The notes beneath the pieces are model-generated. The model had not been told where the DNA came from. It ran no database searches and saw only the letters and a list, made by a program, of their open reading frames with translations. Source: Thiocapsa rosea (GTDB lineage Bacteria > Pseudomonadota > Gammaproteobacteria > Chromatiales > Chromatiaceae). Taken from it: a stretch of DNA of 64,000 nt. Location: assembly GCF_003634315.1 (NCBI RefSeq), contig NZ_RBXL01000001.1, positions 4,196,501 to 4,260,500 on the forward strand. Direction: 5' to 3'. The translations under genes were made by a program, and so were the position numbers. Shown piece after piece: positions 28,516 through 37,359 of the stretch (within the stretch, counting starts at the first letter, position 1; each line of letters starts with the position of its first letter).

Positions 28516-28770
28516 CTACCCGCCGGTGACCGGCGGGAAGAGTGCGATCTCATCGCCGTCTTTGATCCGCGTGTCCGGCCGGGCGATCTCTTGATTCACT
28601 GCCGCCAAAACGGATTCACCTTCGGCCAATGTCGTTGACCAAGGCTCGCCGCGAATACGCAGGTGCGCGAGTAGATCCGCGATGGAGTCGATGTTTTGCG
28701 AGGCATCCAGTTGCTCCCTCGCCAGTCCAAGGCTCTCTCTGAGCCGAGCGAAATACAGGATATCGATCAT
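28516..28770 (-). CDS. moaD: Molybdopterin synthase sulfur carrier subunit MoaD
   Basis: 84 residues, ubiquitin-like. Starts MIDILYFARLRESLG and ends FPPVTGG, the C-terminal Gly-Gly that is adenylated and thiocarboxylated to donate sulfur in converting cyclic pyranopterin phosphate to molybdopterin. The partner moaE is not in the window. It lies downstream of moeA on the same strand, separated by about 200 bp that hold palindromic element f. Confidence 0.93.
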   Translation of the reverse strand: MIDILYFARLRESLGLAREQLDASQNIDSIADLLAHLRIRGEPWSTTLAEGESVLAAVNQEIARPDTRIKDGDEIALFPPVTGG

Positions 28771-28891
28771 ATTTCTATCCGCTACTCTATGCCGCCGAAT
28801 CTCGGGCCTGACTTTCTTTCAGCCCAAACAACTGCCGATCCACGGTGATACCGCCATGAGGGATAACCCGCCCAACAAAACCCCAGTCACC

Positions 28892-28974
28892 TGAACCGCG
28901 TCCCCCCGAGTTCATTGATCCCGGGGAGAATGATCCGATCCCGGCCCCTGCCATGCCCCGCCGCACGCGGTTCA
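28892..28974. repeat. 85-bp palindromic element, copy f
   Basis: Ends TGAACCGCGTCC and CACGCGGTTCA. The right end supplies the moeA stop codon (TGA at 28974-28972 on the minus strand). Both ends have TGA/TCA in place of TAA/TTA, so the change is symmetrical and pairing is kept. Confidence 0.8.
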
Positions 28975-30222
28975 GCCGAAGAGACCCTTGAACGGAATAA
29001 AATCCACGAAGTCGCCTTTGTGGATGACCTGGTTCTCGGGAATCTCCACCAGGCCGTCCGCCCAGGCGACGGAGGAGAGCACGGCGGATGAGCGGCTGGG
29101 GAACACCGCAAGCTCCTGCGCACCGTCGTCGCCGATTTGAATGCGCGCCCGGTGAAACTCCCTTCGCTTGTCGGGGCGTAGCCAGTCGAAACCTGCACGG
29201 ACCCGAAGCGTCAGGGGACGCAGATCCCCGGCGATACCCTGCTGCCGTCGGATCACCGGGATGCCGAAGAGACAAAAGGTCACGAACAGCGAGACCGGGT
29301 TACCCGGATTGCCGATGAAGGGCGTCGCGCCGATGCGCCCGAAGGCCAGCGGCTTGCCGGGGCGGATCGCGACGCTCCAGAGTTCCAGTGTGCCGACCCG
29401 CTCGAGCGCGGACTTGATGTGGTCCTCTTCGCCGACCGAGACGCCGCCGCTGCCGACGATCAGGTCGGCCTGAGCTGCGCCCTGCATCAACGCCTGCTCG
29501 GTGGCTGCGGGGGTGTCCTCGACGATCCCCAGATCCACCACCTTGCAGCCGAGTTGCTCCAGCAACCCGAAGAGCATGAAGCGGTTGGAGTTGTAGATCT
29601 GTCCGGGACCGAGCGGCTCGCCCGGCATCACCAGCTCGTCGCCGCTGGAGAAGACCGCGACGCGCAAGCGCCGATAGACACGGACACGCGCGGTGCCGAT
29701 CGATGCCGCGAGTCCAAGGTGCTGCGGGGCGAGACGGGTGCCTGTGGCGATGACCTCGGCGCCGGCGCGGATGTCCTCGCCGATGCGGCGGATGTTTGCG
29801 TTGGTTTTGCAGTCGAGCGGGACTTGAACCCAGTCCTCCGCGGCCTCGCAGACCTCCTGGATCACCACGGTATCGCAGCCCTCGGGAACCGGGGCACCGG
29901 TGAAGATGCGCGCCGCCGTGCCGGGGGCGAGGACGCTTCCGGACGAGCCGGCGGGGATCCGCTGAGCGACGCGCAGGCGCCCGTCGCCGGCCGCCAGGTC
30001 CGCATGACGGATTGCATAGCCGTCCATCGCGCTGTTGTCCCAGGCAGGGACGTCGATCGCGCTCTTGACCGGTTCGGCCAAGACGCGTCCGAGTCCCTCG
30101 GCGATCGAGACGCTCTCGGTCTCGCCGATGGGGTCGACGCGCGCGAGCAGGCGCTCGAGCGCCTGCTCTTTGGTCAGCGCCGCGCGCCCGGACGCATCAC
30201 AGCCGCAAGGATCCGTTGTCAT
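28972..30222 (-). CDS. moeA: Molybdopterin molybdenumtransferase MoeA
   Basis: 416 residues from the ATG at 30222. It inserts molybdate into adenylylated molybdopterin. The family hallmarks [13 protein letters not shown] (with the conserved DNSAMDG), [30 protein letters not shown] and [12 protein letters not shown], and [10 protein letters not shown] are all present. The N-terminus carries an unusual CGCDASGR stretch before the normal start of homology. It begins 2 bp after the moaB stop codon, so it is probably co-translated. The TGA stop lies in palindromic element f. Confidence 0.96.
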   Translation of the reverse strand: MTTDPCGCDASGRAALTKEQALERLLARVDPIGETESVSIAEGLGRVLAEPVKSAIDVPAWDNSAMDGYAIRHADLAAGDGRLRVAQRIPAGSSGSVLAPGTAARIFTGAPVPEGCDTVVIQEVCEAAEDWVQVPLDCKTNANIRRIGEDIRAGAEVIATGTRLAPQHLGLAASIGTARVRVYRRLRVAVFSSGDELVMPGEPLGPGQIYNSNRFMLFGLLEQLGCKVVDLGIVEDTPAATEQALMQGAAQADLIVGSGGVSVGEEDHIKSALERVGTLELWSVAIRPGKPLAFGRIGATPFIGNPGNPVSLFVTFCLFGIPVIRRQQGIAGDLRPLTLRVRAGFDWLRPDKRREFHRARIQIGDDGAQELAVFPSRSSAVLSSVAWADGLVEIPENQVIHKGDFVDFIPFKGLFG

Positions 30223-30224
30223 CG

Positions 30225-31676
30225 TCAACGCTCCAGCAAGCGCGGAATGAGCTGGGCGAAGTTGCACGGGCGGGTGCGGCTGTCCAACTGCGCGAGCAGG
30301 ATGCGATCCCAGGCGGTGCGGCAGGCCCCGCTGGAGCCCGGCAGACAGAAGATGAAGGTCCCGTTGGCGAGTCCCCCGAGCGCGCGCGACTGCAAGGTGG
30401 ATGTGCCGATCTCCTCGAGCGAGAAGCTTCGGAACAGCTCTCCGAAGCCTTCGAGCGGCTTGTCGAGCAATGGGGCCACGGCCTCCGGCGTGCTGTCCCG
30501 TCCGGTGACGCCGGTGCCTCCGGTGCTCAAGATGACCTGGATCTCGGGGTCGGCGATCCATTCCGAGAAGGCCGCGCGCATCCGGTAGATGTCGTCCGGG
30601 ACGATCCGTTTGGCCACGACCCGGTGCCCCGCCGCTTCGGCACGCTCCACCAAAAGTCGTCCCGAGGTGTCGTTCTCCTCGGTCCGACTGTCCGAGACGG
30701 TCAGGACGGCGATCTGCAGGGGCAGAAAGCCTTGGTCTTTGAAGTGCTCTGGCATGGCGTTGTCCTGTGCTGAAGCCGGGCGCGATCGTGGCTGTGTATC
30801 CGGTCGCGTTGCAGTGTATTCGGATGCCGGCCAGGAGCGCGATTCCAGGCTCGACACCAGTGTCTGTGCAAGCCAGGTGTCTTCATCGTCGAACGCAGGT
30901 TCGGCAGGGACCCAAATTCGGAATTCCGTTCCTGCCTCGGAGGTTGCCTCCAGGGTCAGGGCGCCGCCGTAGCGTCGGATCAGCCCGGTGCTGACCGAGA
31001 GGCCGAGCCCTGTTCCTCTGCCGGCGCCCTTGGTTGTAAAGAAAGGCCGGAAGATCTTCTCGACCAGGTCTGCCGGAACCCCCGGCCCGGTATCTCTGAC
31101 GCTGATGAGGATACCGCGCCCGTCCCAGTCCCTTGAACCCACTTCGATCAGACCGCCGTTGAGCTCGACGGCATGGAAGGCGTTCACGATGAGGTTGACG
31201 ATGACCTGCTGCAGGTCTTGCCGGCCGATACGCACGGGGCATGTGGCCTGAAGGTCGAGACAGACCTTGAGCATGCCGCGTTGTGCCTGATCGATGACGA
31301 GGCCGAGAGAGTCCTCGATCAGCCTCGCCATATCCTCCGGTGAAAGGAGGTCGACATCGTCCATCGGACGGGCGATATCGAGCAGGCTGTCGATGATCTT
31401 GCGAACGCGCTCGATCTGTTGAACGATGAGATCGACCTCCATGCGCACGGACCAGGCGGTCGGTCCCAGCTCATGCGTCACGAGGTTGACGTATCCGAGC
31501 ATGACCGCGAGCGGGTTGTTGATCTCGTGAGCGACACCCGCAATCAACTCGCCGACAGCCGCAAGTTTCTCGGTCTGGACGCATTGCTTATGGCGCGCTT
31601 CCCGCAAAAGGGCGAGTACGTCCTCGAGATCCTGGTCGGCCTGTCTGAGCTCGACTGCACCGCGTGTTTCGTCCAT
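30225..31676 (-). CDS. moaB: Histidine kinase fused in frame to MoaB
   Basis: 483 residues without an internal stop. Residues 1-270 form a sensor-kinase core: a short coiled N-terminus, HisKA H-box [17 protein letters not shown] (phospho-accepting His), N-box [13 protein letters not shown]1 DTGPGVP, F-box FRPFFTTK and G2 GTGLGLS. No sensor or membrane segment is seen. A low-complexity linker follows (about residues 275-307). Residues 308-483 are a complete MoaB/MogA-fold protein ([41 protein letters not shown]) that adenylylates molybdopterin or binds it. An internal ATG at 30755, with an AGGACA site, would allow separate production of MoaB. A response regulator gene lies just upstream on the same strand. 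Confidence 0.85.
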   Translation of the reverse strand: MDETRGAVELRQADQDLEDVLALLREARHKQCVQTEKLAAVGELIAGVAHEINNPLAVMLGYVNLVTHELGPTAWSVRMEVDLIVQQIERVRKIIDSLLDIARPMDDVDLLSPEDMARLIEDSLGLVIDQAQRGMLKVCLDLQATCPVRIGRQDLQQVIVNLIVNAFHAVELNGGLIEVGSRDWDGRGILISVRDTGPGVPADLVEKIFRPFFTTKGAGRGTGLGLSVSTGLIRRYGGALTLEATSEAGTEFRIWVPAEPAFDDEDTWLAQTLVSSLESRSWPASEYTATRPDTQPRSRPASAQDNAMPEHFKDQGFLPLQIAVLTVSDSRTEENDTSGRLLVERAEAAGHRVVAKRIVPDDIYRMRAAFSEWIADPEIQVILSTGGTGVTGRDSTPEAVAPLLDKPLEGFGELFRSFSLEEIGTSTLQSRALGGLANGTFIFCLPGSSGACRTAWDRILLAQLDSRTRPCNFAQLIPRLLER

Positions 31677-31702
31677 CTCGTTCTCGGTGACCTTCGCCTC
31701 AA

Positions 31703-31787
31703 TGAAACCGCGTCCAGAGCGAGATGCTCACGTTCGATTGAGTTCGATGTGTGGTGCATCCACGGCCCTTCGTGGGGACGCGGTTTA
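31703..31787. repeat. 85-bp palindromic element, copy g
   Basis: Ends TGAAACCGCGTCC and GGGACGCGGTTTA. The whole element is almost the same as copy a. It lies between the response-regulator stop (31899) and the kinase start (31676), a rare copy not adjoining a stop codon. Confidence 0.85.
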
Positions 31788-31898
31788 AATCCGAACCGAT
31801 CCACAGTCGAGCGGGCAGCCGGCGCTCCCGATCGATGTCGACACGCAACGGCACCCGCGTTCATGTCGAATCCTATCGAGGGGAAAGCGTGAGCGCAA

Positions 31899-33320
31899 TC
31901 AGCCCGGTTGAGCTGCAGAAGCCTCATCCGACCATTCCTTCAGTTTTCGTTCGACGGTCTTTCGGGAGACGCCCAAGGCGCGTGCCGCGACCGTCTTGTT
32001 CCCGCCGGCCACGCAAAGGGCGTTCATGATGTGCGAGCGCTGCACGGCCTCCAGCGACGACGTGGGCGCGACGCTGGCGGACTCCTCCGGGGTGTGCGCC
32101 GTGGATTCCCAGACATACTGAGCCACCGGACTGCCGAGCAGCAAGGATCGCTCGATGACGTTGCGCAGCTCGCGACAGTTGCCGGGCCAATCATAGCGGG
32201 TGAGCTGCTGCAGATCCCACGCCGTGAGCTCGGGCGTGGGAACGCCCAACTCCGCGGACAAGACCTGCAGAAAGTAACGGGCGAGGTGCTCGATGTCGCC
32301 CTTGCGCTCGCGCAACGGCGGCAGGCGCAGATCGACCACGTTGATCCGATAGTAGAGATCCTTGCGGAAACGGCCGGCGAGAACCTCCGCGGCCAGGTCG
32401 CGATTGGTCGCCGTGATCACGCGTGCATTGACCGGAATCTCCTGGCTGCCGCCCACCGGGCGATACCTGCGCTCCTCCAACACCCGCAGGAGCTTCGCCT
32501 GCAGGGCAAGAGGCATCTCGCCGATCTCGTCCAGGAAGAGGGTCCCGCCGTCGGCGTGACTGAAGAGACCATTGCGCGCCTGGTGCGCTCCGGTGAAGGC
32601 ACCTTTGAGATGTCCGAAGAGTTCGCCTTCGATCAGGTCGGCCGAGATGGCGCCGCAGTTCACGGGGACATAGCTCCCGCGCCGGCCGCTGAGATCGTGG
32701 AGCGCCCGTGCAACCAGCTCCTTGCCCGTGCCGGTTTCACCCTTGATCAGCACCGTCGAGGGCATGGGTGCGATGCGGTGGATGGTGCGCCAAATGTCCT
32801 TCAACGACGCGCTTTCACCGACGATGCGTTTCGCGGACGGACGTTGCTCGAACTCGCGGTTTCGCAGAAACTGCTCGCGAGTGGCTTGTCGCCGATCCTG
32901 CGCGCGCTTGATCACCGCGAGCAGTTGCTCGGCGTGAAAGGGTTTGCGCAGCACATCCGCCGAGGTATCGCGCAGTGCATCGATCTCGTCGTAGACGTCC
33001 GAATAGCCGGTGATGAAGATCACGTCCAAGTCGACCTGATAGCGATCCCTGAGCTCGCGGGCAAGCTCGAGCCCGCTGACCGCGCCGGGCAGGCGAATGT
33101 CCGCGATCATGAGGTCGAAGCGGGTGTCTTTGGCCAAAGCCCGCGCCTCCTCGGCATCGGCGGCCGTCTCGACTCGAGCAAACTTCGACGAGAGTGTGCG
33201 CGCGATGAAGGTCCGCATTCCGGGCTCGTCGTCCAGAACCAGGATGGCCTCCACCGCATTCGGGGCGGCTGAGACCTCGTCGCCTCCTACATCGCTGCGA
33301 TCTGCAAAGGAAATCGACAT
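31899..33320 (-). CDS. Sigma-54-dependent response regulator (NtrC type)
   Basis: 473 residues from the ATG at 33320, which has a GAGG site; the frame is open to 33464. Receiver domain first: VLDDEPGMR, the phospho-acceptor aspartate in LMIADIRLPG and the conserved lysine in VLRKPFH. The AAA+ sigma-54 activator domain follows, with Walker A GETGTGKE, GELFGHLKGAFTGA (the GAFTGA loop that contacts sigma-54) and Walker B TLFLDEIGEM. A Fis-type HTH lies at the end (NKTVAARALGVSRKTVERKL). It probably pairs with the kinase-MoaB fusion 220 bp downstream. Targets are unknown; a link to molybdenum or nitrate metabolism is a guess from context. Confidence 0.93.
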   Translation of the reverse strand: MSISFADRSDVGGDEVSAAPNAVEAILVLDDEPGMRTFIARTLSSKFARVETAADAEEARALAKDTRFDLMIADIRLPGAVSGLELARELRDRYQVDLDVIFITGYSDVYDEIDALRDTSADVLRKPFHAEQLLAVIKRAQDRRQATREQFLRNREFEQRPSAKRIVGESASLKDIWRTIHRIAPMPSTVLIKGETGTGKELVARALHDLSGRRGSYVPVNCGAISADLIEGELFGHLKGAFTGAHQARNGLFSHADGGTLFLDEIGEMPLALQAKLLRVLEERRYRPVGGSQEIPVNARVITATNRDLAAEVLAGRFRKDLYYRINVVDLRLPPLRERKGDIEHLARYFLQVLSAELGVPTPELTAWDLQQLTRYDWPGNCRELRNVIERSLLLGSPVAQYVWESTAHTPEESASVAPTSSLEAVQRSHIMNALCVAGGNKTVAARALGVSRKTVERKLKEWSDEASAAQPG

Positions 33321-33810
33321 AGTGGTGTCCTCTGGTTCGTCGGTCGCGTCCGATAGGCTCGGGCCGTCCGCCGACGTTTTTGTGTGGGAGCCGCGATTGT
33401 CGGGTCGGGTTCCGACCTGATCGACTGGCTTCATCGATGATGCGTTTTGGTTGCCCTCGAGCACCGATGTTCAATCTAATCGCCGTATTCAGGTTTTTGC
33501 AACCGAGCGTTCGGAAGTGGTCTCGGCGGATATCACGCAATACAAAGCCAAACCCGTCAATATTGCGTAAAAGGATATCTGTAGCGCTTATGCGGATACA
33601 AACGAAATTTATTGAGTGTGATATCGGAGATGTCGATATGACACAGGTGAGATCATTGTTTAAGCAATTTATTAAAAGCGAATAGATGAGGGTTTGCCGC
33701 AATGCGGACTCGTACGAGGAATCTCGGGCGGGGTTTTTTGCGGAGGTCGATGCAGAGATTCGGAAGGGGGATGGCGAGGAGGGGGATTTCTCCCGCCTCC
33801 GCAGGTGTGT
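33321..33810. other. AT-richer intergenic region
   Basis: About 490 bp between the response regulator and the DUF59 gene. The part 33560-33690 (GCGGATACAAACGAAATTT ... TTAAAAGCGAATAG) is clearly AT-richer than the flanks and is a likely promoter or acquired segment. The open frames are short and without start signals. Confidence 0.35.
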
Positions 33811-34665
33811 CTAAGCCGCGTCCAGCGCGGGCTCGGGCTCGCTGACTTCACCGCTGTAGGCCCGACGGTAGGCCTCGACGAAGGGGCGAAAATCCTTCAC
33901 GGTTCCGTAGATCGCCACGACGCCTCCGCGTCGACGATCGTAGACGAGGTTCACGCCCTCCGTGCGTCCGGCGGGATTCGGCCGGGCCTTGCCGTCGTAG
34001 TAAATCCAATGCCGGGCATGAACCGACGCATAGACCAGGTCTTCCTCGGCGTGAATCGACCAGAGAACGACATAGTTCCAACTGCCGATGCTGAGCTTGA
34101 CCTTGCCTTGGCGCTCCTGGGCATCGGGATCCTCCGGGTTGATCTGCCATTGAAAGACCGGCACGGGTCCGTTGTAGGTCGGATCGGCGTTGCCTTGGGG
34201 TCCGTCGACGATGGGTGGGTCGAAGGCATCGGGGATTTCGGAGGTGGGCGGCGACGTCGGTGGCGGTTTGCGCTCCTTGTCCTCGGCGCCGGCCAGAAGA
34301 TCTTTGAGATGCGGCGCACCGCCGTGGCTGGGGTCGGGGATGGGGTCTAGGCCGTATTCCTTCAGATCGACCTGCAGCGGATTCATCGAGGCGCCGCCGA
34401 GCAGCATGGAGTCGTCGTCGTAGGGTGGCTCGGTATGGATCTCGATGGTCTCGAACCCGAGTCCCTGCAACAGGGCACGGGTCTCGTTCTCCATGGCCGT
34501 GACCTTCTCGGCGTTGATCGAGTCCGGCGTAAATTCCACCTCGATGTTGGTTCCCTGGACCGCGACGCTCTTGACGAACCCGAGCGACACGACATCGCGT
34601 GACCGACCGGGAAAGCGGATCTGCCGCAGAAGCTCCTTCACCTCTTCGGGTTTAATCGGTGCCAT
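33811..34665 (-). CDS. DUF59/MIP18-domain protein with unknown C-terminal half
   Basis: 284 residues from the ATG at 34665 behind a strong AGGAGG site. The first 80 residues (IKPEEVKELLRQIRFPGRSRDVVSLGFVKSV, then VEFTPDSINAEKVTAMENE) resemble the MIP18/DUF59 fold of Fe-S assembly factors, though the GRSRD and GAS motifs differ from SufT/ApbC. A proline-rich linker (KPPPTSPPTSEIPD) leads to a C-terminal part with several aromatic strands (PVFQWQINPE, SIGSWNYVVLW, HARHWIYYDGKARPNPAG). No cysteine-based cluster site is visible. The gene stands alone and its function is uncertain. Confidence 0.7.
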   Translation of the reverse strand: MAPIKPEEVKELLRQIRFPGRSRDVVSLGFVKSVAVQGTNIEVEFTPDSINAEKVTAMENETRALLQGLGFETIEIHTEPPYDDDSMLLGGASMNPLQVDLKEYGLDPIPDPSHGGAPHLKDLLAGAEDKERKPPPTSPPTSEIPDAFDPPIVDGPQGNADPTYNGPVPVFQWQINPEDPDAQERQGKVKLSIGSWNYVVLWSIHAEEDLVYASVHARHWIYYDGKARPNPAGRTEGVNLVYDRRRGGVVAIYGTVKDFRPFVEAYRRAYSGEVSEPEPALDAA

Positions 34666-34870
34666 CTCATTCCTCCTCTGGGTTGTTGTGCGACGACATG
34701 TCTCGGCGCGCGACCGGTTTTCTGTCTCGGTCGTGTGCCATGGCGTCACCGCATCGCATTTCAGGGCTCGACGGAGACCTGGTCCTGTCCAAGACGTCGG
34801 CCTTAGACTCCGAATAACCTAGCAATCTGCTTGCCAAATCTATTTCGGGTTGAATCTTTTCAACGGCTTT

Positions 34871-34921
34871 CGTTGTCGTTGTCGTAATCGACTAACGACA
34901 ACGACAACGACAACGACAACG
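34871..34921. repeat. ACGACA hexanucleotide inverted repeat downstream of cysH
   Basis: CGTTGTCGTTGTCGT (34871-34885) faces a longer run of ACGACA units (34895-34921) across a 9-base loop, giving a stem of 15 bp or more. It lies 41 bp after the cysH stop codon. A run of identical 6-bp units that is also an inverted repeat suggests slippage growth of one arm. Confidence 0.8.
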
Positions 34922-34961
34922 ATTAGCTTCGGTACTCAACCATTTCTGACACGTTCCTGAG

Positions 34962-35681
34962 CTACCGATGCAACCCACACTCACGTTTCAAACCGAAAAA
35001 CCGCGTCTCTTCCTCCAGCATTCCCGGCAGCAGCGGCGCCGTGGTGTGGACATCCCCGATCGAGACATAGCCTTGACCCTGCAGAGGATGATCGGGGAGA
35101 TCATGACGGCGCAGATAACGGTGCACGTCGAGGTTCTGCCAGTCGACGATCGGGTGGACCTTCAACCGACCGTCCTGAAGCCGCAGCACCGGCAGCTCGG
35201 CCCGTGAGCCCGCCTGTTGGCGACGCAGCCCGGCGAACCAGGTGCCGGCGTCCAGCTCGCGGAGTGCCCGGTCCATCGGCTCGACCTTGTTGAGCCGGTT
35301 GTAGCGCTCGATGCCGTCCGCTCCCTGCTCCCAGAGACGCCCGAGGCGCGCCTCCTGCCAGGCGGGCGAGAGTAAAGGGCGATAGACCTGAAGGTTCAGC
35401 CCGAGCCGATCCGTAAGCTCGTCGACGAGGCGATAGGTCTCGGGGAAGAGATAGCCCGTATCGACCAGAATCACCGGGATCTCGGGCATCATGCGGCTGA
35501 CCAGATGCAGCATCACGGCCGATTGGGTCCCGAAGCTGGAGGAAAGAACATGCTGCTCCGGCAGATGCTCCAAGGCCCAGCGCACGCGGTCCTCCGCGGG
35601 GAGGGATTCCAGCCGCCGGTTGGCTGCGTGCAACGCGGCTTGATCGCCGTGGAGGAGGGCGTCGAGATCGGGCTTAGGCAT
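34962..35681 (-). CDS. cysH: Phosphoadenylyl-sulfate (PAPS) reductase
   Basis: 239 residues. It reduces PAPS to sulfite with thioredoxin or glutaredoxin in assimilatory sulfate reduction. Nucleotide-binding [14 protein letters not shown] (a variant of the SGGxDS PP-loop), [11 protein letters not shown], and the C-terminal ECGLH motif with the catalytic cysteine are present. The extra CC...CxxC cysteines of Fe-S APS reductases are absent, so PAPS is the likely substrate. It overlaps the cysI stop by 8 bp, making the third gene of cysJ-cysI-cysH. Confidence 0.95.
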   Translation of the reverse strand: MPKPDLDALLHGDQAALHAANRRLESLPAEDRVRWALEHLPEQHVLSSSFGTQSAVMLHLVSRMMPEIPVILVDTGYLFPETYRLVDELTDRLGLNLQVYRPLLSPAWQEARLGRLWEQGADGIERYNRLNKVEPMDRALRELDAGTWFAGLRRQQAGSRAELPVLRLQDGRLKVHPIVDWQNLDVHRYLRRHDLPDHPLQGQGYVSIGDVHTTAPLLPGMLEEETRFFGLKRECGLHR

Positions 35682-37359
35682 GGAAGTCCTCCGCAGGATT
35701 CACGACCGGACGGACGATCCCGTCGCGGATCAGATAGTCGCCGAAGCGCTCGCCGGGTTTGCGGCCTGCGGCGTAGCGCCCGAGCAGGGTGTCGATCTCG
35801 GCCAAGATGGCGATCTCGTCGAGGTTCTCGCGGTAGAGCCGGTTGAGCCGGGTGCCGATCCCGTCGCCGCCGAGCATCAGGTTGTAGCGCCCCGGCCCTT
35901 TGCCGACGAGTGCCAGCTCGGCGAGATAGGGCCGCGCGCAGCCGTTGGGGCAACCGGTGATGCGGGTCACGATCTCCTGATCCGCGACGCCGTGCTTGGC
36001 CGTCAGCCGCTCCACCTGCGCCAGGAAATCCGGGTAGTAGCGCTCGGCCTCGGCCATCGCCAAGGGGCAGGTCGGCAGCGCGACGCAGGAGATGCCGTTC
36101 AGACGCAGCGGCGAATGTTCTTCGGCCAGTAGACCGTGCTCGCGTGCCAAGGCATCGATGTCCGCCTTGCGGACCTCGGGCACGCGGGCGACGATCAGAT
36201 TCTGGTTCGGGGTGATGCGGAAGTCTCCCTGATGAATCCGGGCGATCTCGCGCAGACCTGTCATGGGGCTGTGGCCCGGGCCGTCGATCAGGCGTCCGCT
36301 CTCGATATAGAGGGTGAGGTGCCATCGGTCGTCCTGACCCTTGACCCACCCGTAACGGTCCCCTTGATCGGTGAAGCGGACCGGCCGTGCGGGTTCGAAG
36401 CGGATCCCGGCCCGTCGCTCGACCTCAGCCCGAAAGGTCTCGAGCCCCATGCGTTCGATGGTGTACTTAAGTCGTGCCTGACTGCGGTTGAGCCGATCGC
36501 CGAAATCACGTTGGACGGTGACCACGGCCTCGGTGACCGCCAGTGTCCGGTCCGGCTCGACGAAACCGAGGACGTCGGCCAGTCTCGGGAAGGTGGCGGT
36601 GTCCCCGTGGGTCGCGCCCATCCCTCCGCCGGCCGAGACGTTGAAGCCGATCAGGCGCCCGCCCTCCGCGATGGCAACGAAGCCCAGGTCGTTGGAATAG
36701 ACGTCGACATCGTTGTGCGGCGGCACTGCTACGGCGGTCTTGAACTTGCGCGGCAGATAGGTCTTGCCGTAGATGGGTTCGACATCCTCGCCGCCGCCGA
36801 CCTGCTCGCCGTCGAGCCAGATCTCGTGATAGGCGCGGGTCTGCGGCAGCAGGTGTTCGCTGATCCGCTTGGCCCAGTCGTAGACATCCCGATGCAGCAC
36901 GGATTCGACCGGGTTCGGGTTGCAGAGGACGTTGCGGTTCACATCGCCGCAGCCTCCGATCGAGTCGATCATGACCTTGTTGATCCCGCGAATGACCGAC
37001 GTGATGTCGCGCTTGAGGATCCCGTGGTACTGGAAGCTCTGGCGCGTGGTCAGGCGCAGACTGCCGCCGGCCAGCTCGCGGCCGATGCCGTCGATCGCCA
37101 GCCATTGCGCCGGGGTGCAGACGCCCCCCGGCAGACGTGCTCGCAGCATGAAGCCGAAATAGGGCTCGAGATACTGCTCGCGTCGTTCTTGGCGGCGGTC
37201 GCGATGGTCCTGTTGATAGAAGCCGTGGAACTTGCTGATCTGGGTGTCGTCCGGGCTCATGGCGCCGGTCAGCGTGTCGGCCAGGCTCTCGGCGAGCGTG
37301 CCGCGGAGATAGTTGCTCCGGGCCTTGATCCGCTCGTTCTCGTGGATGGGTTCGCTCAT
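35674..37359 (-). CDS. cysI: Sulfite reductase (NADPH) hemoprotein beta subunit
   Basis: 561 residues from the ATG at 37359. It reduces sulfite to sulfide at a siroheme-[4Fe-4S] centre. Conserved substrate-site arginine and lysine segments ([25 protein letters not shown]) and the cluster cysteines ([12 protein letters not shown] and [14 protein letters not shown]) are in place, as is the [15 protein letters not shown] block. The start overlaps the cysJ stop as ATGA. The upstream extension of the frame is arginine-rich shadow and was left out. Confidence 0.96.
   Translation of the reverse strand: MSEPIHENERIKARSNYLRGTLAESLADTLTGAMSPDDTQISKFHGFYQQDHRDRRQERREQYLEPYFGFMLRARLPGGVCTPAQWLAIDGIGRELAGGSLRLTTRQSFQYHGILKRDITSVIRGINKVMIDSIGGCGDVNRNVLCNPNPVESVLHRDVYDWAKRISEHLLPQTRAYHEIWLDGEQVGGGEDVEPIYGKTYLPRKFKTAVAVPPHNDVDVYSNDLGFVAIAEGGRLIGFNVSAGGGMGATHGDTATFPRLADVLGFVEPDRTLAVTEAVVTVQRDFGDRLNRSQARLKYTIERMGLETFRAEVERRAGIRFEPARPVRFTDQGDRYGWVKGQDDRWHLTLYIESGRLIDGPGHSPMTGLREIARIHQGDFRITPNQNLIVARVPEVRKADIDALAREHGLLAEEHSPLRLNGISCVALPTCPLAMAEAERYYPDFLAQVERLTAKHGVADQEIVTRITGCPNGCARPYLAELALVGKGPGRYNLMLGGDGIGTRLNRLYRENLDEIAILAEIDTLLGRYAAGRKPGERFGDYLIRDGIVRPVVNPAEDFHA

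Noticed and set aside
34871-34921. CRISPR-like array
   Set aside because: The repeat unit is only 6 bp with no spacers; it is a simple repeat forming a hairpin.
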